13,503 nucleotides of DNA, taken from the NCBI GenBank assembly GCA_903821905.1, contig CAIJMQ010000115.1:1-13503 (forward strand), given 5' to 3'. How positions within the stretch are numbered: position 1 is the stretch's first letter; each line of letters begins with the position of its first letter. The position numbers and the translations under genes were made by a program. Positions 4,651-13,120 of this stretch are shown one piece after another. The notes under the pieces are model-generated. The model was not told the origin of the DNA. It searched no databases and saw nothing but the letters and a program-made list of their open reading frames with translations. The stretch comes from an uncultured bacterium (GTDB taxonomy: Bacteria; CAIJMQ01).

Positions 4651-5833
4651 ATATAGGCAGGAGAATTGAAACAGCAATAACACCAACTATAAGACCCATT
4701 GTGATTATAACAAGGGGTTCAAGAAGAGTAGTAAATCTATTTAAAGCCATTGTCACTTCTTCTTCATAACTTATCGATATATCATCCAGCATTTGTTCTA
4801 AATTACCACTTTTCTCCCCTACTTCTATCATATGTAAAAAAAGAGGCGGGAAAACACCACTTCTTCTTAAAGCTTTACTCATACTATCTCCCTTGGAAAT
4901 ATCTTCTTTTGCTTGATTTATGGCCATTGATATGACCTCATTTCTAATTGCATCTTTTGCAAGCTCAAGAGAGGTGATAATTGTAACTCCTCCTTTTCTA
5001 AGGGTAGATAAAGTCCTGGCAAAATTTGCAACGAGTGATTTCCTCATAATTTCTCCAATAATAGGAAGTTTTAGTTTTAATTGGTCTATCTTATATCTGG
5101 CTCTCTTTATATGAAGAACCCAGAAAAATGTTACTATTACTACCCCTACACCACATAAAAGTATAATCCAGTAATGTCTTAAAAAAGTAGAAAATCTAAT
5201 TAAAGCTAAAGTTAGAGGCGGTAAAGTTCTATTCATCTGTTCAAATAAACTGGAAAGATTAGGGACTACAACTACAAGAAGAAAAACAAGTACGCCAAGA
5301 CTCACAAAGCCCACCACCATAGGATATGTTAGTGCATTTCTAATTTTATTGCGCAAACTAATACTTTCCCTTATCAAAGCTGAAATTCTAAAAAGGATAT
5401 CAGGTAGACTTCCCGTTTCTTCACCACTCTTTACCATATTTATATAAATCGACGAAAAAACTCTACTAAACAAAGAAAGAGCTTCTCCAAATGATTTACC
5501 TTCTTTGACGGATTCTGCCAAACCAAAAACTACTTTTCTAAAATGGTGGGAACTAGTTTGTTCTGCTATAGCATTCAAACTGGCTAGAAGTGTAAGCCCT
5601 CCTTTTAATAAACTGGCAAGCTGATGAGTAAAAAGTGAAATGTCTTCATTGCTTGTCCTTCGAAAAGACAGAAATTGATGTGATGAAGAAGCTTGAGTTA
5701 TAGCGCTTACATTAATCGGGAAAAGAGACTGTTCTCGTAATTTATCTCTTGCTTCCTCCACTGATGACGCATCTATTACTCCCTTAGATTCCCTGCCATT
5801 TTTATTTAAAGCCCTGTATTCAAATACTGCCAT
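4622..5833 (-). CDS. gspF: Type II secretion inner-membrane platform protein
   Basis: A 403-residue GspF/PilC-family protein of normal length. It begins with the typical AVFEYRALNKNGRESKGVIDA and contains two copies of the T2SSF domain (about 65-190 and 268-390), each with the family signature, SGEETGSLP in the first and VGEKSGNLEQML in the second. Three membrane segments are visible at about 170-192, 218-242 and 372-398. It sits in the inner membrane and binds the ATPase GspE to drive pseudopilus assembly. It is the last gene of the dxr-gspCDEF run, 43 nt after gspE. There is no Shine-Dalgarno and no promoter-like box near the ATG, so translation probably depends on the upstream gene. Among GspF, PilC and related paralogues, GspF is favoured by the gspC and gspD neighbours. 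Confidence 0.93.
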   Translation of the reverse strand: MAVFEYRALNKNGRESKGVIDASSVEEARDKLREQSLFPINVSAITQASSSHQFLSFRRTSNEDISLFTHQLASLLKGGLTLLASLNAIAEQTSSHHFRKVVFGLAESVKEGKSFGEALSLFSRVFSSIYINMVKSGEETGSLPDILFRISALIRESISLRNKIRNALTYPMVVGFVSLGVLVFLLVVVVPNLSSLFEQMNRTLPPLTLALIRFSTFLRHYWIILLCGVGVVIVTFFWVLHIKRARYKIDQLKLKLPIIGEIMRKSLVANFARTLSTLRKGGVTIITSLELAKDAIRNEVISMAINQAKEDISKGDSMSKALRRSGVFPPLFLHMIEVGEKSGNLEQMLDDISISYEEEVTMALNRFTTLLEPLVIITMGLIVGVIAVSILLPIFEMNQLIGL

Positions 5834-5876
5834 GATAGTTAACCAGTAATACGGTTAGAGAGTTAATCCGCCCACT

Positions 5877-7577
5877 TTAATCCATTATTTCTTGCGTTTC
5901 ACTCAAAATTTCAGATAAGGTTGTGATACCATTACATACCTTTTTTATCCCATCACCCCTCAAAGTACGCATGCCTTTCTTCTTTGCTTCATTCCTGATA
6001 GCACGGGATGACTTCTTGTCTATTATCATTTTCTCAATCTCTTCTTTAATCAGTAAAACCTCAAATATGCCTATTCTTCCTGAATATCCCTCATGACAAT
6101 ATGAACAACCTTTACCTTTGTATAATTTTTCAGGTAGCTCTTCAATTTTTATGCCTAGTTTCTCAAGTTCTAAAATATCATCTGATTTTTTGTCTAAAAT
6201 GTAATCGGTTTTACAATGTGGACATATTTTTCTCACAAGCCTTTGAGCTATTATTGCCCTAACAGACGAAGTTAGAAGATAAGGCTCTACTCCCATATCT
6301 ATAAGTCTTGTGATGGTTCCTGCTGTATCATTTGTGTGAATAGTAGAAAAAACCAGGTGTCCTGTCAAAGAAGCTCTTATAGCAATATCTACAGTATCTA
6401 AATCTCTCATCTCACCTACCATTATGATATCGGGGTCGTGTCGAAGTATAGAGCGCAAGCCATTAGCAAATGTTAGGTTTATTTCCGGTTTAACCTGAAT
6501 CTGAGCAATGCCCGGCAATTGATATTCTATTGGGTCCTCAACGGTTATTATGTTCTTATCAGGAGAATTTATTCTAGAAAGCGCAGCGTATAAAGTAGTC
6601 GTTTTCCCCGAACCTGTAGGCCCGCTAACTAAAATAATGCCGTTGGATATATGAATTAAACCGTCAACAATTTTGTATATTTCTTCATCTAATCCCAATT
6701 CTCCTAAATCAATAAGATTTGCTCTGTCCAGTAATCTTAAAACAACCCTCTCCCCACCGGCTACCGGAATTACAGATACTCTGATATCAATTTCTTTGTC
6801 TCCGGATTTTATATTGAATCTGCCGTCTTGCGGTAATCTCCTCTCTGCAATATTCAATCCTGACATAACTTTAATTCTGGATACAATCGCTGCATGATAG
6901 GATTTGGGAGGAGTCAATGTATCATATAAAACACCATCTATGCGATATCTTATCCGTAGTTTCCCGGGTAATGGTTCTACGTGGATATCGCTGGCTTTCT
7001 TTTCTATAGCCTGGAACATCATAAGATTAACAAGTTTAATTACCGGGGCTTTATTAGCAAGGTCTAATAGATCTTCCGCCCTTTCGTCCCTTGTAAATAT
7101 AGGTACATTATCTTTCATCTCTTTCATAACCTCTTCTGTAGAGCCTGATTCCGGCCTGTATAATTTTTCCAGATTATTAAGAATTTCCTTCTCGGAAGCC
7201 AGCGCCAATTTAATTTTATACCCACTGATACTGGCAAGTTCCCCGGTAGACGGCAAATTCATCGGGTCTGAAGTTGCTATTGTAAGTGTATCTTTATTTA
7301 TTTCTACCGGTAGAAGTTTATAGTTTTTAAGAATTTTGATAGGAAGAGTTTTAAGGATAGATTCTTCTATACCATCCAAAGAAATCTGTGAAATGAATGG
7401 TATAGACAATATCTTACTTAAGAATTTTAGAAATGCATCTTCAGTTATATATCCTTCTTTGATAAGGATTTTATCAAGGCGTTCGTTCTTTTGTTTGGAA
7501 AGCTCTATAGATTTTTTTAAATCTTCTTCTTTGATAAGTTCTTCTTTAAGGAGTAACTGACTAATATCAAATTCCAT
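5877..7577 (-). CDS. gspE: Type II secretion assembly ATPase
   Basis: A 566-residue GspE/PilB ATPase that powers pseudopilus assembly from the cytoplasmic face. An N-terminal T2SSE_N/MshEN-like domain occupies about 1-145. The ATPase core has Walker A GPTGSGKTT (319-327), the Asp box TVEDPIEYQLPG (345-356), Walker B DIIMVGEMRD (383-392) and the His box TGHLVFSTIHTND (405-417). A tetracysteine zinc motif (C452, C455, C491, C494) is intact; it is found in GspE and PilB but absent from PilT retraction ATPases. The ATG lies one base after the gspD stop (TGAAATG), implying translational coupling. No Shine-Dalgarno. The gspC/gspD context favours GspE over PilB. Confidence 0.95.
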   Translation of the reverse strand: MEFDISQLLLKEELIKEEDLKKSIELSKQKNERLDKILIKEGYITEDAFLKFLSKILSIPFISQISLDGIEESILKTLPIKILKNYKLLPVEINKDTLTIATSDPMNLPSTGELASISGYKIKLALASEKEILNNLEKLYRPESGSTEEVMKEMKDNVPIFTRDERAEDLLDLANKAPVIKLVNLMMFQAIEKKASDIHVEPLPGKLRIRYRIDGVLYDTLTPPKSYHAAIVSRIKVMSGLNIAERRLPQDGRFNIKSGDKEIDIRVSVIPVAGGERVVLRLLDRANLIDLGELGLDEEIYKIVDGLIHISNGIILVSGPTGSGKTTTLYAALSRINSPDKNIITVEDPIEYQLPGIAQIQVKPEINLTFANGLRSILRHDPDIIMVGEMRDLDTVDIAIRASLTGHLVFSTIHTNDTAGTITRLIDMGVEPYLLTSSVRAIIAQRLVRKICPHCKTDYILDKKSDDILELEKLGIKIEELPEKLYKGKGCSYCHEGYSGRIGIFEVLLIKEEIEKMIIDKKSSRAIRNEAKKKGMRTLRGDGIKKVCNGITTLSEILSETQEIMD

Positions 7578-7578
7578 T

Positions 7579-9513
7579 TCACTTGATTGTCTGCTCTGTT
7601 TTGAATTTATTCTGCAGTTCTTCTTTCTGGCGTGTCAATTCTTCTATTTTTGCTTTTTCTCTTATAATATATGGAGTGATGAATACAAGAAGATTTCTTC
7701 TTTCGATAGTATCTTCTTTTCTTTGAAATAATAGTCCTAATAAAGGTATGTCTCCCAAAAGCGGAACCTTATGTAAAACTTTGGTGCTATCGTCTCTTAT
7801 GAGTCCGCCTATAACAATTGTAGAGCCATCATCTACCGATATGTTTGTTTTCGTTTCTCTTACCGTCGTAGAAGGCGTTGTTGTCGTAGCTGACGCTCCC
7901 GGGGCAATCGCTGTAACTTTCTGGTGTATATCGAGTCTCAGATTATCTTCCGTTCCTATGTGTGGTGTTATTGTCAATTCTATGCCCACATCCTTGTATT
8001 CATAGCTGCTGACCACAGTATCCTGTTCTGTGATACGAGAGGAGGTTAAATAAGGCACGTTCTCGCCAACCATTATTCGAGCCTCTTTGTTATCCAAAGT
8101 AAGTATTTGAGGAGTAGACAAAATATTGAATCCTGTTCTTTTACTATAAGCCTGTATAATCATTCCTACATTGGGAATTCCGTTGGTTGTGCCCTTCAGG
8201 GCACCTACAACAAGACCGGAGAACGTCAGACCTCTTTGGAAAAGAGTTGTTTGGTCAGTACTGTATTTTGTTCCTGCAAAACCTGTAACTTCACCCTCTA
8301 TGGGTTTATCTAAGGTACCCCATTCAATGCCCATATCCGTTATCACATCCATAGACACATCGGCAATTAACGCCTCCACAAGCACTTGAGGCCTTACTGT
8401 ATCAAGCTGGTCTATTACTTCTTTGAGGTGATTATAATCTTCCGGTTCTGCAGTAATAATCAAAGAACGGGTAGCTACATCCGCGCTAATATTGGTAGTA
8501 GTATTTGCTGCTCCTTTTTCCTTTGTTTGCCCTCCCAATGGCATAGCAGATAGTATTTTAGCCAATTCTTCCGCATCAGCATATTTTAATTTATAAATAT
8601 GTATGGTTTCCCTACCAGGAGGAGGTAGAATATCTAACTGTGCAATCAGGTCTTTCACTTTCAAAGTGTCGTCTTTATTAGCTATCAGAATAATAGAATT
8701 TATACGTTCATCCGGGATAAGTGTAACTTGTCCGCCGCTATTCATAGGAAGAGTGGTAGGAGTCCCACCTCTTACTGTTCTTGTCGGAGTAACTGTTGCT
8801 GTTCTTCCGGCACTTTCTATCGCACCGCTAACTTTTTCGGCAATCTCTGTAGCAGAAGCATATTTCAAAGCAATAATAGAAGTTTCTAATTTTGAACCCT
8901 CAATATCAAAATTATTTATTATAGTTAAAAGTTTACGTATATTTGAAGATAAATCAGTTAGGATTAGAGTATTTGTAGGAGAGTAAGAAGTTAAAAACCC
9001 CTGCTGAGAGATAAGCGGTGAAAGTATAGGAAGAAGCTGTTGGCTATCTGCATACTGCAGAGGAATTAACTGTGTTATCATTTTGTCTTCAAAGGTAATT
9101 TGTGAAATATCTTTACCTATTCCTGTAGGTAGTGACGACTGTTTAGCATTTGCAGATGGGATTATTTTTACAACTCTTCCTGAAGGGATTGTAGTAAACC
9201 CCTTAACATCAAGAACAGACATGAATACTTGATTTACTTCCCCCACCGGGATTTTTGTAGGAGATATGATAGTCACAGTACCTTTAACTCTGTCATCAAG
9301 AAGGAAATTTTGACCCGTAACTTTCGACACGAAATTTGTGACTACCCTTAAATCAACATCCTCAAAATTTATAGAGATTAACCCTTCCCCGCCTGCTCCT
9401 ACTTGGTCTGTGTCGGCAGTTTGGCTAAAAACCATGCAGACAAAAAATACAGAAAATAAAACCATAGAAAGGATAAATCCCTGTAATCGACTTTTTTTAA
9501 TCTGCATAATCAT
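7579..9513 (-). CDS. gspD: Type II secretion outer-membrane secretin
   Basis: A 644-residue GspD that forms the outer-membrane channel. A signal peptide covers about 1-31 (basic start, then ILSMVLFSVFFVCMVFSQ). Then follow N0 (about 47-118, ISINFEDVDLRVV), N1 (145-203), N2 (210-294), N3 (303-372) and the secretin barrel (about 375-616), with VPYLTS, the GIELTITPHI strand and VPLLGDIPLLGLLF. The Gly/Thr-rich insert in N2 (about 235-260) and the Thr-rich one near 540-550 are typical variable loops. The tail (617-644) is a short charged helix, and no obvious pilotin-binding S-domain or lipobox is seen. A second ATG two codons later is an alternative start. The gap from gspC is 7 nt and there is no Shine-Dalgarno. 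Confidence 0.95.
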   Translation of the reverse strand: MIMQIKKSRLQGFILSMVLFSVFFVCMVFSQTADTDQVGAGGEGLISINFEDVDLRVVTNFVSKVTGQNFLLDDRVKGTVTIISPTKIPVGEVNQVFMSVLDVKGFTTIPSGRVVKIIPSANAKQSSLPTGIGKDISQITFEDKMITQLIPLQYADSQQLLPILSPLISQQGFLTSYSPTNTLILTDLSSNIRKLLTIINNFDIEGSKLETSIIALKYASATEIAEKVSGAIESAGRTATVTPTRTVRGGTPTTLPMNSGGQVTLIPDERINSIILIANKDDTLKVKDLIAQLDILPPPGRETIHIYKLKYADAEELAKILSAMPLGGQTKEKGAANTTTNISADVATRSLIITAEPEDYNHLKEVIDQLDTVRPQVLVEALIADVSMDVITDMGIEWGTLDKPIEGEVTGFAGTKYSTDQTTLFQRGLTFSGLVVGALKGTTNGIPNVGMIIQAYSKRTGFNILSTPQILTLDNKEARIMVGENVPYLTSSRITEQDTVVSSYEYKDVGIELTITPHIGTEDNLRLDIHQKVTAIAPGASATTTTPSTTVRETKTNISVDDGSTIVIGGLIRDDSTKVLHKVPLLGDIPLLGLLFQRKEDTIERRNLLVFITPYIIREKAKIEELTRQKEELQNKFKTEQTIK

Positions 9514-9520
9514 AAATTTG

Positions 9521-10372
9521 TTATTTTATATCATAAGTTAAAGTTTCTGTTGAATCACCTCTATCAACCTCTAACTGTATAGCCGAAGATTTTGATAAAT
9601 TTCTATAAACATCGAAAATTTTCTTGGGGCTATCTATAACTTCACCGTTGATTTTCCTTACAACATCTCCTTTTTTAATCCCTAAAGTAGAAATCATACT
9701 TCCTTCTTTAATATCATCTATTGCGAAACCGTCTATTTTCCCCGAGGAAAAACGCGGTCTTACTTTTAAATCGGACATAATTTCGGAAATACTTTTTGTA
9801 GCATTCGCAATATCTTCCTTACTAACTACCCATTTGTTTGGTGCAGGATGTTCGACATCGGTAATATCAGGATATGTAGGTGGTTTATTAGCAACAACCT
9901 TTTCTTTATCCTTAACTGTGGTTTCTTCTTCGTCAATATATAAAACTATTTGTTCTGTGCCTCTTTTCAAAACCACACTATTTACAGTAATATCAGCAAC
10001 TTCCATGTCCTGTATTTTATCACCTTTTTGATAAAGGTCTTCTTTACGTTTGGTCTTATCCTCTATTATACAGAAAGTAAATTCTTTAACACCTACTACA
10101 GTGCCTTTTAATTTAAGCGCTAAAGTTTGGACAGAAGCCAAAGGTTTGGAAGCTTCATCTACATTAAACAGATTTCTCTTAGAAATCACCGAATAATCCG
10201 CAATATTCTTCTCGGATTTCTTAACATCTTGAGACGTAGCAATAGAAGAGGGAATATCAGCTTTATTTATTTCTTTACCGTAAGATTTAATAAAGAAAAA
10301 GACGTTAACCAATAGGAAAACAATCCCAGCAGATAGAAAAAAATTTAAATACTTAATCCAATCTCTTCTCAC
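9521..10372 (-). CDS. gspC: Type II secretion GspC-like protein with PDZ domain
   Basis: A 283-residue bitopic inner-membrane protein: membrane segment at about 9-28, the GspC-type SKRNLFN motif (64-70), a homology region at about 80-148 that in known systems binds the secretin N0 domain, a Pro-rich linker, and a C-terminal PDZ domain (about 196-283) containing GIKKGDVVRKINGEVID. It couples the inner-membrane platform to GspD across the periplasm. It starts at GTG (10372), overlapping the dxr stop by 4 nt (GTGA). There is no Shine-Dalgarno, but a perfect TATAAT ends 9 nt before the GTG, so it may also be made from a leaderless internal transcript. Sequence divergence is high, as usual for GspC, and the call rests on architecture and position. 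Confidence 0.85.
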   Translation of the reverse strand: MRRDWIKYLNFFLSAGIVFLLVNVFFFIKSYGKEINKADIPSSIATSQDVKKSEKNIADYSVISKRNLFNVDEASKPLASVQTLALKLKGTVVGVKEFTFCIIEDKTKRKEDLYQKGDKIQDMEVADITVNSVVLKRGTEQIVLYIDEEETTVKDKEKVVANKPPTYPDITDVEHPAPNKWVVSKEDIANATKSISEIMSDLKVRPRFSSGKIDGFAIDDIKEGSMISTLGIKKGDVVRKINGEVIDSPKKIFDVYRNLSKSSAIQLEVDRGDSTETLTYDIK

Positions 10373-11520
10373 AGTTCTTCTATTATACTCTCAGCTTCTG
10401 TTCTTGCCCAGCTATCTGCTTCTAAAATATCCTTCCACCCGTGATTAAATTTAGGAGTGTGTCTTTTCATAACAGATTCTGCTACTTGCCAGATTTGCGG
10501 GAATGATATTTTGTCTTTTAAAAAAGTTTCCACAGCTACTTCATTAGAAGCATTAAGGACAGCGGGCATAGTCCCTCCGGTTCTACCGGCTGCATAAGCA
10601 AGCCTTAAAGGAGGAAATTTTTCTTCGTCTGGTTTTAAAAAAGTGAGATGCGAAATCTCATGTAAGTCTATCGGTTTAAATGCGCTTTGTGTCCTGTGGG
10701 GATAAGTCAGTACATATTTTATAGGGATTTTCATATCAGGATAAGCCAATATTGCTACCGTTATCCCGTCTATGAATTCTACCAGAGAATGAATTATAGC
10801 TTGGGGATGTATTACCACCTCGATTTTATCCCAGTCGATATTAAAGAGCCACTTTGCAGCAATAACTTCAAAGCCCTTATTCATTAATGTTGCAGAATCT
10901 ATTGTAATCTTTGAACCCATTTTCCATATCGGATGCGACAGCGCATTCTTCGCTTTTATAGAATCAAATTCTTTTTTGCTGTAGTTATAAAAAGGCCCAC
11001 CTGAAGCCGTAAGAATAATTTTATGGATTTCTTTCGGTTCGCTTTTTTCTATGCTCTGAAATATTGCGCAATGTTCACTATCCAATGGGAATATTCTCAC
11101 CTTTTTCTTCTTGGCTTCCTCCATAACCTCTTTGCCTGCGATTACAAGAACTTCCTTGGTGGAGAGTGCAATATCATTTCCACTTTTTATCGCTTCTAAT
11201 GTCGGCAATAGACCCGCAGAACCAACAACAGCGATAACAATCAAATCAACTTTTTTACCCGCAAGTTTCCTAAGCCCTTCCGCCCCAATAAAAACCTCTC
11301 CCACCAACCCTTTAAAATTTTTCCTGAATTGTTCACCTTTCTCTTCGTCAGCTATGGCAACCCACTTAGGATGAAATTTATCAACCTGTTCTTTCAAGAG
11401 TTCTATATTCCTGCGGGTACTCAAGCCGACAACTCTGAACTGGTCTTGTAACCCAGATACAACCTTTAAGGTATTTTGCCCGATTGAACCAGTAGAGCCA
11501 AGGATGGTAATTTCTTTCAT
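10369..11520 (-). CDS. dxr: 1-deoxy-D-xylulose 5-phosphate reductoisomerase
   Basis: A 383-residue Dxr, the NADPH-dependent second step of the MEP isoprenoid pathway. The nucleotide-binding loop is GSTGSIGQ at 8-15. Metal and substrate residues are present: K122, D147 and E149 (in LDSEH), S173 (in TASGGPF), H196, and S209, N214, K215 and E218 in KITIDSATLMNKGFEV. The flexible-loop region reads HPQAIIHS and LAYPDM where HPQS and G-x-PDM are more usual; both are mild variations. It is 24 nt downstream of rpmA and overlaps gspC by 4 nt. There is no Shine-Dalgarno upstream; the gap is only a TTTTTTAAAAAA run and ATATC. Confidence 0.96.
   Translation of the reverse strand: MKEITILGSTGSIGQNTLKVVSGLQDQFRVVGLSTRRNIELLKEQVDKFHPKWVAIADEEKGEQFRKNFKGLVGEVFIGAEGLRKLAGKKVDLIVIAVVGSAGLLPTLEAIKSGNDIALSTKEVLVIAGKEVMEEAKKKKVRIFPLDSEHCAIFQSIEKSEPKEIHKIILTASGGPFYNYSKKEFDSIKAKNALSHPIWKMGSKITIDSATLMNKGFEVIAAKWLFNIDWDKIEVVIHPQAIIHSLVEFIDGITVAILAYPDMKIPIKYVLTYPHRTQSAFKPIDLHEISHLTFLKPDEEKFPPLRLAYAAGRTGGTMPAVLNASNEVAVETFLKDKISFPQIWQVAESVMKRHTPKFNHGWKDILEADSWARTEAESIIEEL
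10382..10410 (-). promoter_or_regulatory. Candidate internal promoter for gspC, predicted near-leaderless
   Basis: On the minus strand, inside the last codons of dxr: TGGGCA (10410-10405, 4 of 6), exactly 17 nt, and a perfect TATAAT (10387-10382). Nine nucleotides (10381-10373) separate the -10 from the GTG start of gspC. The same bases encode Ser-Ile-Ile in Dxr, so chance is possible. Confidence 0.45.
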
Positions 11521-11544
11521 GATATTTTTTAAAAAAGGGGGAAC

Positions 11545-11796
11545 TTAAGCGGTAACAACACTTACAAATTTCTTCTTTGTTCCTGTATATACAACTACAC
11601 CCTCAACTTTAGCAAAAATTGTATGGTCTGTGCCCATGCCAACATTTTTTCCAGGTTTAATCTTTGTCCCTCTCTGCCTTATAAGTATCTGCCCTGCTTT
11701 AACCTTTTCACCACCAAATTTTTTAATTCCAAGTCTTTTAGCTATTGAATCGCGACCTTGGTTTGTTACACTAGTACTACCTTTTTGCTGCGCCAT
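11545..11796 (-). CDS. rpmA: 50S ribosomal protein L27
   Basis: An 83-residue L27, which reaches the peptidyl-transferase centre with its N-terminal tail. It begins [17 protein letters not shown], lacking the cleavable N-terminal extension seen in Firmicutes, and contains [25 protein letters not shown] and the [13 protein letters not shown] core (positions about 20-70). AAGGAGG lies 8 nt upstream of the ATG, and a strong promoter precedes it. L27 genes usually sit beside rplU (L21) and obg; neither is present here, and instead rpmA heads the run into dxr and the type II secretion genes. Confidence 0.98.
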   Translation of the reverse strand: MAQQKGSTSVTNQGRDSIAKRLGIKKFGGEKVKAGQILIRQRGTKIKPGKNVGMGTDHTIFAKVEGVVVYTGTKKKFVSVVTA

Positions 11797-11824
11797 ATTA
11801 AAACCTCCTTAAATTGAGGGAGTA

Positions 11825-11853
11825 ATTATAATCCATAAAATATAATGAATCAA
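11825..11853 (-). promoter_or_regulatory. Promoter for the rpmA-dxr-gspCDEF operon
   Basis: On the minus strand TTGATT (11853-11848, 4 of 6), exactly 17 nt, and a perfect TATAAT (11830-11825). The -10 ends 28 nt before the rpmA ATG, leaving a leader of about 20 nt that carries the AAGGAGG Shine-Dalgarno. It is the strongest promoter upstream of the block. Confidence 0.65.
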
Positions 11854-11869
11854 GCATACGCAGATTACC

Positions 11870-13054
11870 CTATTCTACACTTACTATGCGAGCGTTATAT
11901 TTCAGCCAGAAGAGCGGAATAATAGATACCGAAGCTATTACACCGCTCAAAATAAAAGGATAATTTATTGAGTATTTGCTCACCCACCCTGCAAGTAAAG
12001 GCCCAAAAATCCATCCTAATCCGTGCCAGGAAAGCACCATCCCAACATCAAGCCCTCGACTTTCATTTCTTGCATAATGCTGAATAAGAGTATTCCGGGC
12101 AGGCTGCCATAAACTCGCTCCAACCAAATCGTGCATTAACCATATAACAGCTGCGGCGAGAAAATATGTAGGGATTGCAGTAAGAGCCATAAAAATCCCC
12201 TGGAGCAAAATAAAAATAATAGTGGTCATTTTCAAGTTCCACTTAACGACTTTTCCCGTAACAATCATAGGAATCCCAAAACTTAACCTGTGAAGAGCCA
12301 GAATCGCAGAAACCACTACAGGCGAAAGAGAAAACTTATGATAGAAAAATAGAGGCAACATAAAAGAATGGCTCATACTAACCCCTACTTCCATAATGAA
12401 ACCGGATATAGCCAGAAGAAACAAAGGATACGTCAAACGATGCCTGAAAGGAGAAGACCAGGAAAAAGACCTTGCAGTTGCCAAATCGCTGCTCGTTACA
12501 GAACCGTGGCTTCCAAAAGGAGTGAATTTCTCCTTAAACTTAAACATAAATAACATACACACCACAAACACAACCGTCCCGGAAAAAATAAATGAATATC
12601 GATATCCGACTTTTACCAGTAAAAATCCTCCGAGTATTGCGCCTATGCCCTGGAATGTAACATCAAAACCAGTTATCCATGCCGTAAGATGGCGGAACGA
12701 TTCCTTCCACTTATCAAAAATCAAAAGCTGTTGGAGCGTTTCCTTGATAGCATTTGAAGATTCCCGTAAAGACCTCAAGATAACTTGAGAGGAAACATAA
12801 GGGAAAAAAGGAGTACATAAATTAGCAACACTGGATAGGAAAAGAGACAGGGAAAAAATATGTTTCCTGCCGATAATATCCGAAATATGACCTGCATAAA
12901 TCCTGATAAAGAAAAGGAATATTGCAGAAAATGAAAAAATAATACCCATCTTTCCATATGACATCCCCATATGGTCTAAGAAGAGAGGCAGGAGTAAATC
13001 GTAGAGCCCAATGCTTAACCCAAAAGCCGCACTTACAATAATCAGCAAAACCAT
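11870..13054 (-). CDS. Major facilitator superfamily transporter
   Basis: A 394-residue polytopic protein with about 12 hydrophobic segments, the normal MFS length. The cytoplasmic loop between the second and third helices carries the MFS motif A as GHISDIIGRKH (55-65), a good match to G-x-L-a-D-r-x-G-R-k. A longer loop rich in Ser and charged residues sits near the middle (about 175-200), between the two six-helix halves. The substrate cannot be deduced; a drug/sugar/metabolite exporter type is as far as one can go. It lies upstream of rpmA on the same strand with a 73-nt gap that contains the rpmA promoter. It has no Shine-Dalgarno, and a TATAAA box ends 9 nt before the ATG. Confidence 0.9.
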   Translation of the reverse strand: MVLLIIVSAAFGLSIGLYDLLLPLFLDHMGMSYGKMGIIFSFSAIFLFFIRIYAGHISDIIGRKHIFSLSLFLSSVANLCTPFFPYVSSQVILRSLRESSNAIKETLQQLLIFDKWKESFRHLTAWITGFDVTFQGIGAILGGFLLVKVGYRYSFIFSGTVVFVVCMLFMFKFKEKFTPFGSHGSVTSSDLATARSFSWSSPFRHRLTYPLFLLAISGFIMEVGVSMSHSFMLPLFFYHKFSLSPVVVSAILALHRLSFGIPMIVTGKVVKWNLKMTTIIFILLQGIFMALTAIPTYFLAAAVIWLMHDLVGASLWQPARNTLIQHYARNESRGLDVGMVLSWHGLGWIFGPLLAGWVSKYSINYPFILSGVIASVSIIPLFWLKYNARIVSVE

Positions 13055-13063
13055 AGGTGGAAG

Positions 13064-13090
13064 TTTATAGGAAAAGGGAGATTTTGTAAA
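13064..13090 (-). promoter_or_regulatory. Candidate promoter for the MFS gene, predicted near-leaderless
   Basis: On the minus strand TTTACA (13090-13085, 5 of 6), a short 15-nt spacer, and TATAAA (13069-13064, 5 of 6). Nine nucleotides lie between the -10 and the ATG; they are pyrimidine-rich with no Shine-Dalgarno. The short spacer weakens the -35 call more than the -10. Confidence 0.4.
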
Positions 13091-13120
13091 CCCCGACAGC
13101 TAAACTTAAAAGTTAAAACG

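Noticed and set aside
5834-5850. Leaderless promoter for gspF at the 9-nt position
   Set aside because: The hexamer 9 nt before the ATG is TACTGG, not a -10 box, and TATTAC farther upstream has no good -35.
6904-7323. 139-codon plus-strand ORF antisense to gspE (and similar ones at 8603-8986, 9624-10031 and 12396-12788)
   Set aside because: Each lies fully inside a well-supported gene on the other strand, has no Shine-Dalgarno and no recognisable domain; these are shadows.
4622-10372. Type IV pilus rather than type II secretion
   Set aside because: PilM-N-O-P-Q and PilT are absent, while a GspC-like protein with membrane segment, RNLFN, homology region and PDZ directly precedes a GspD with N0. 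Type II secretion fits better.
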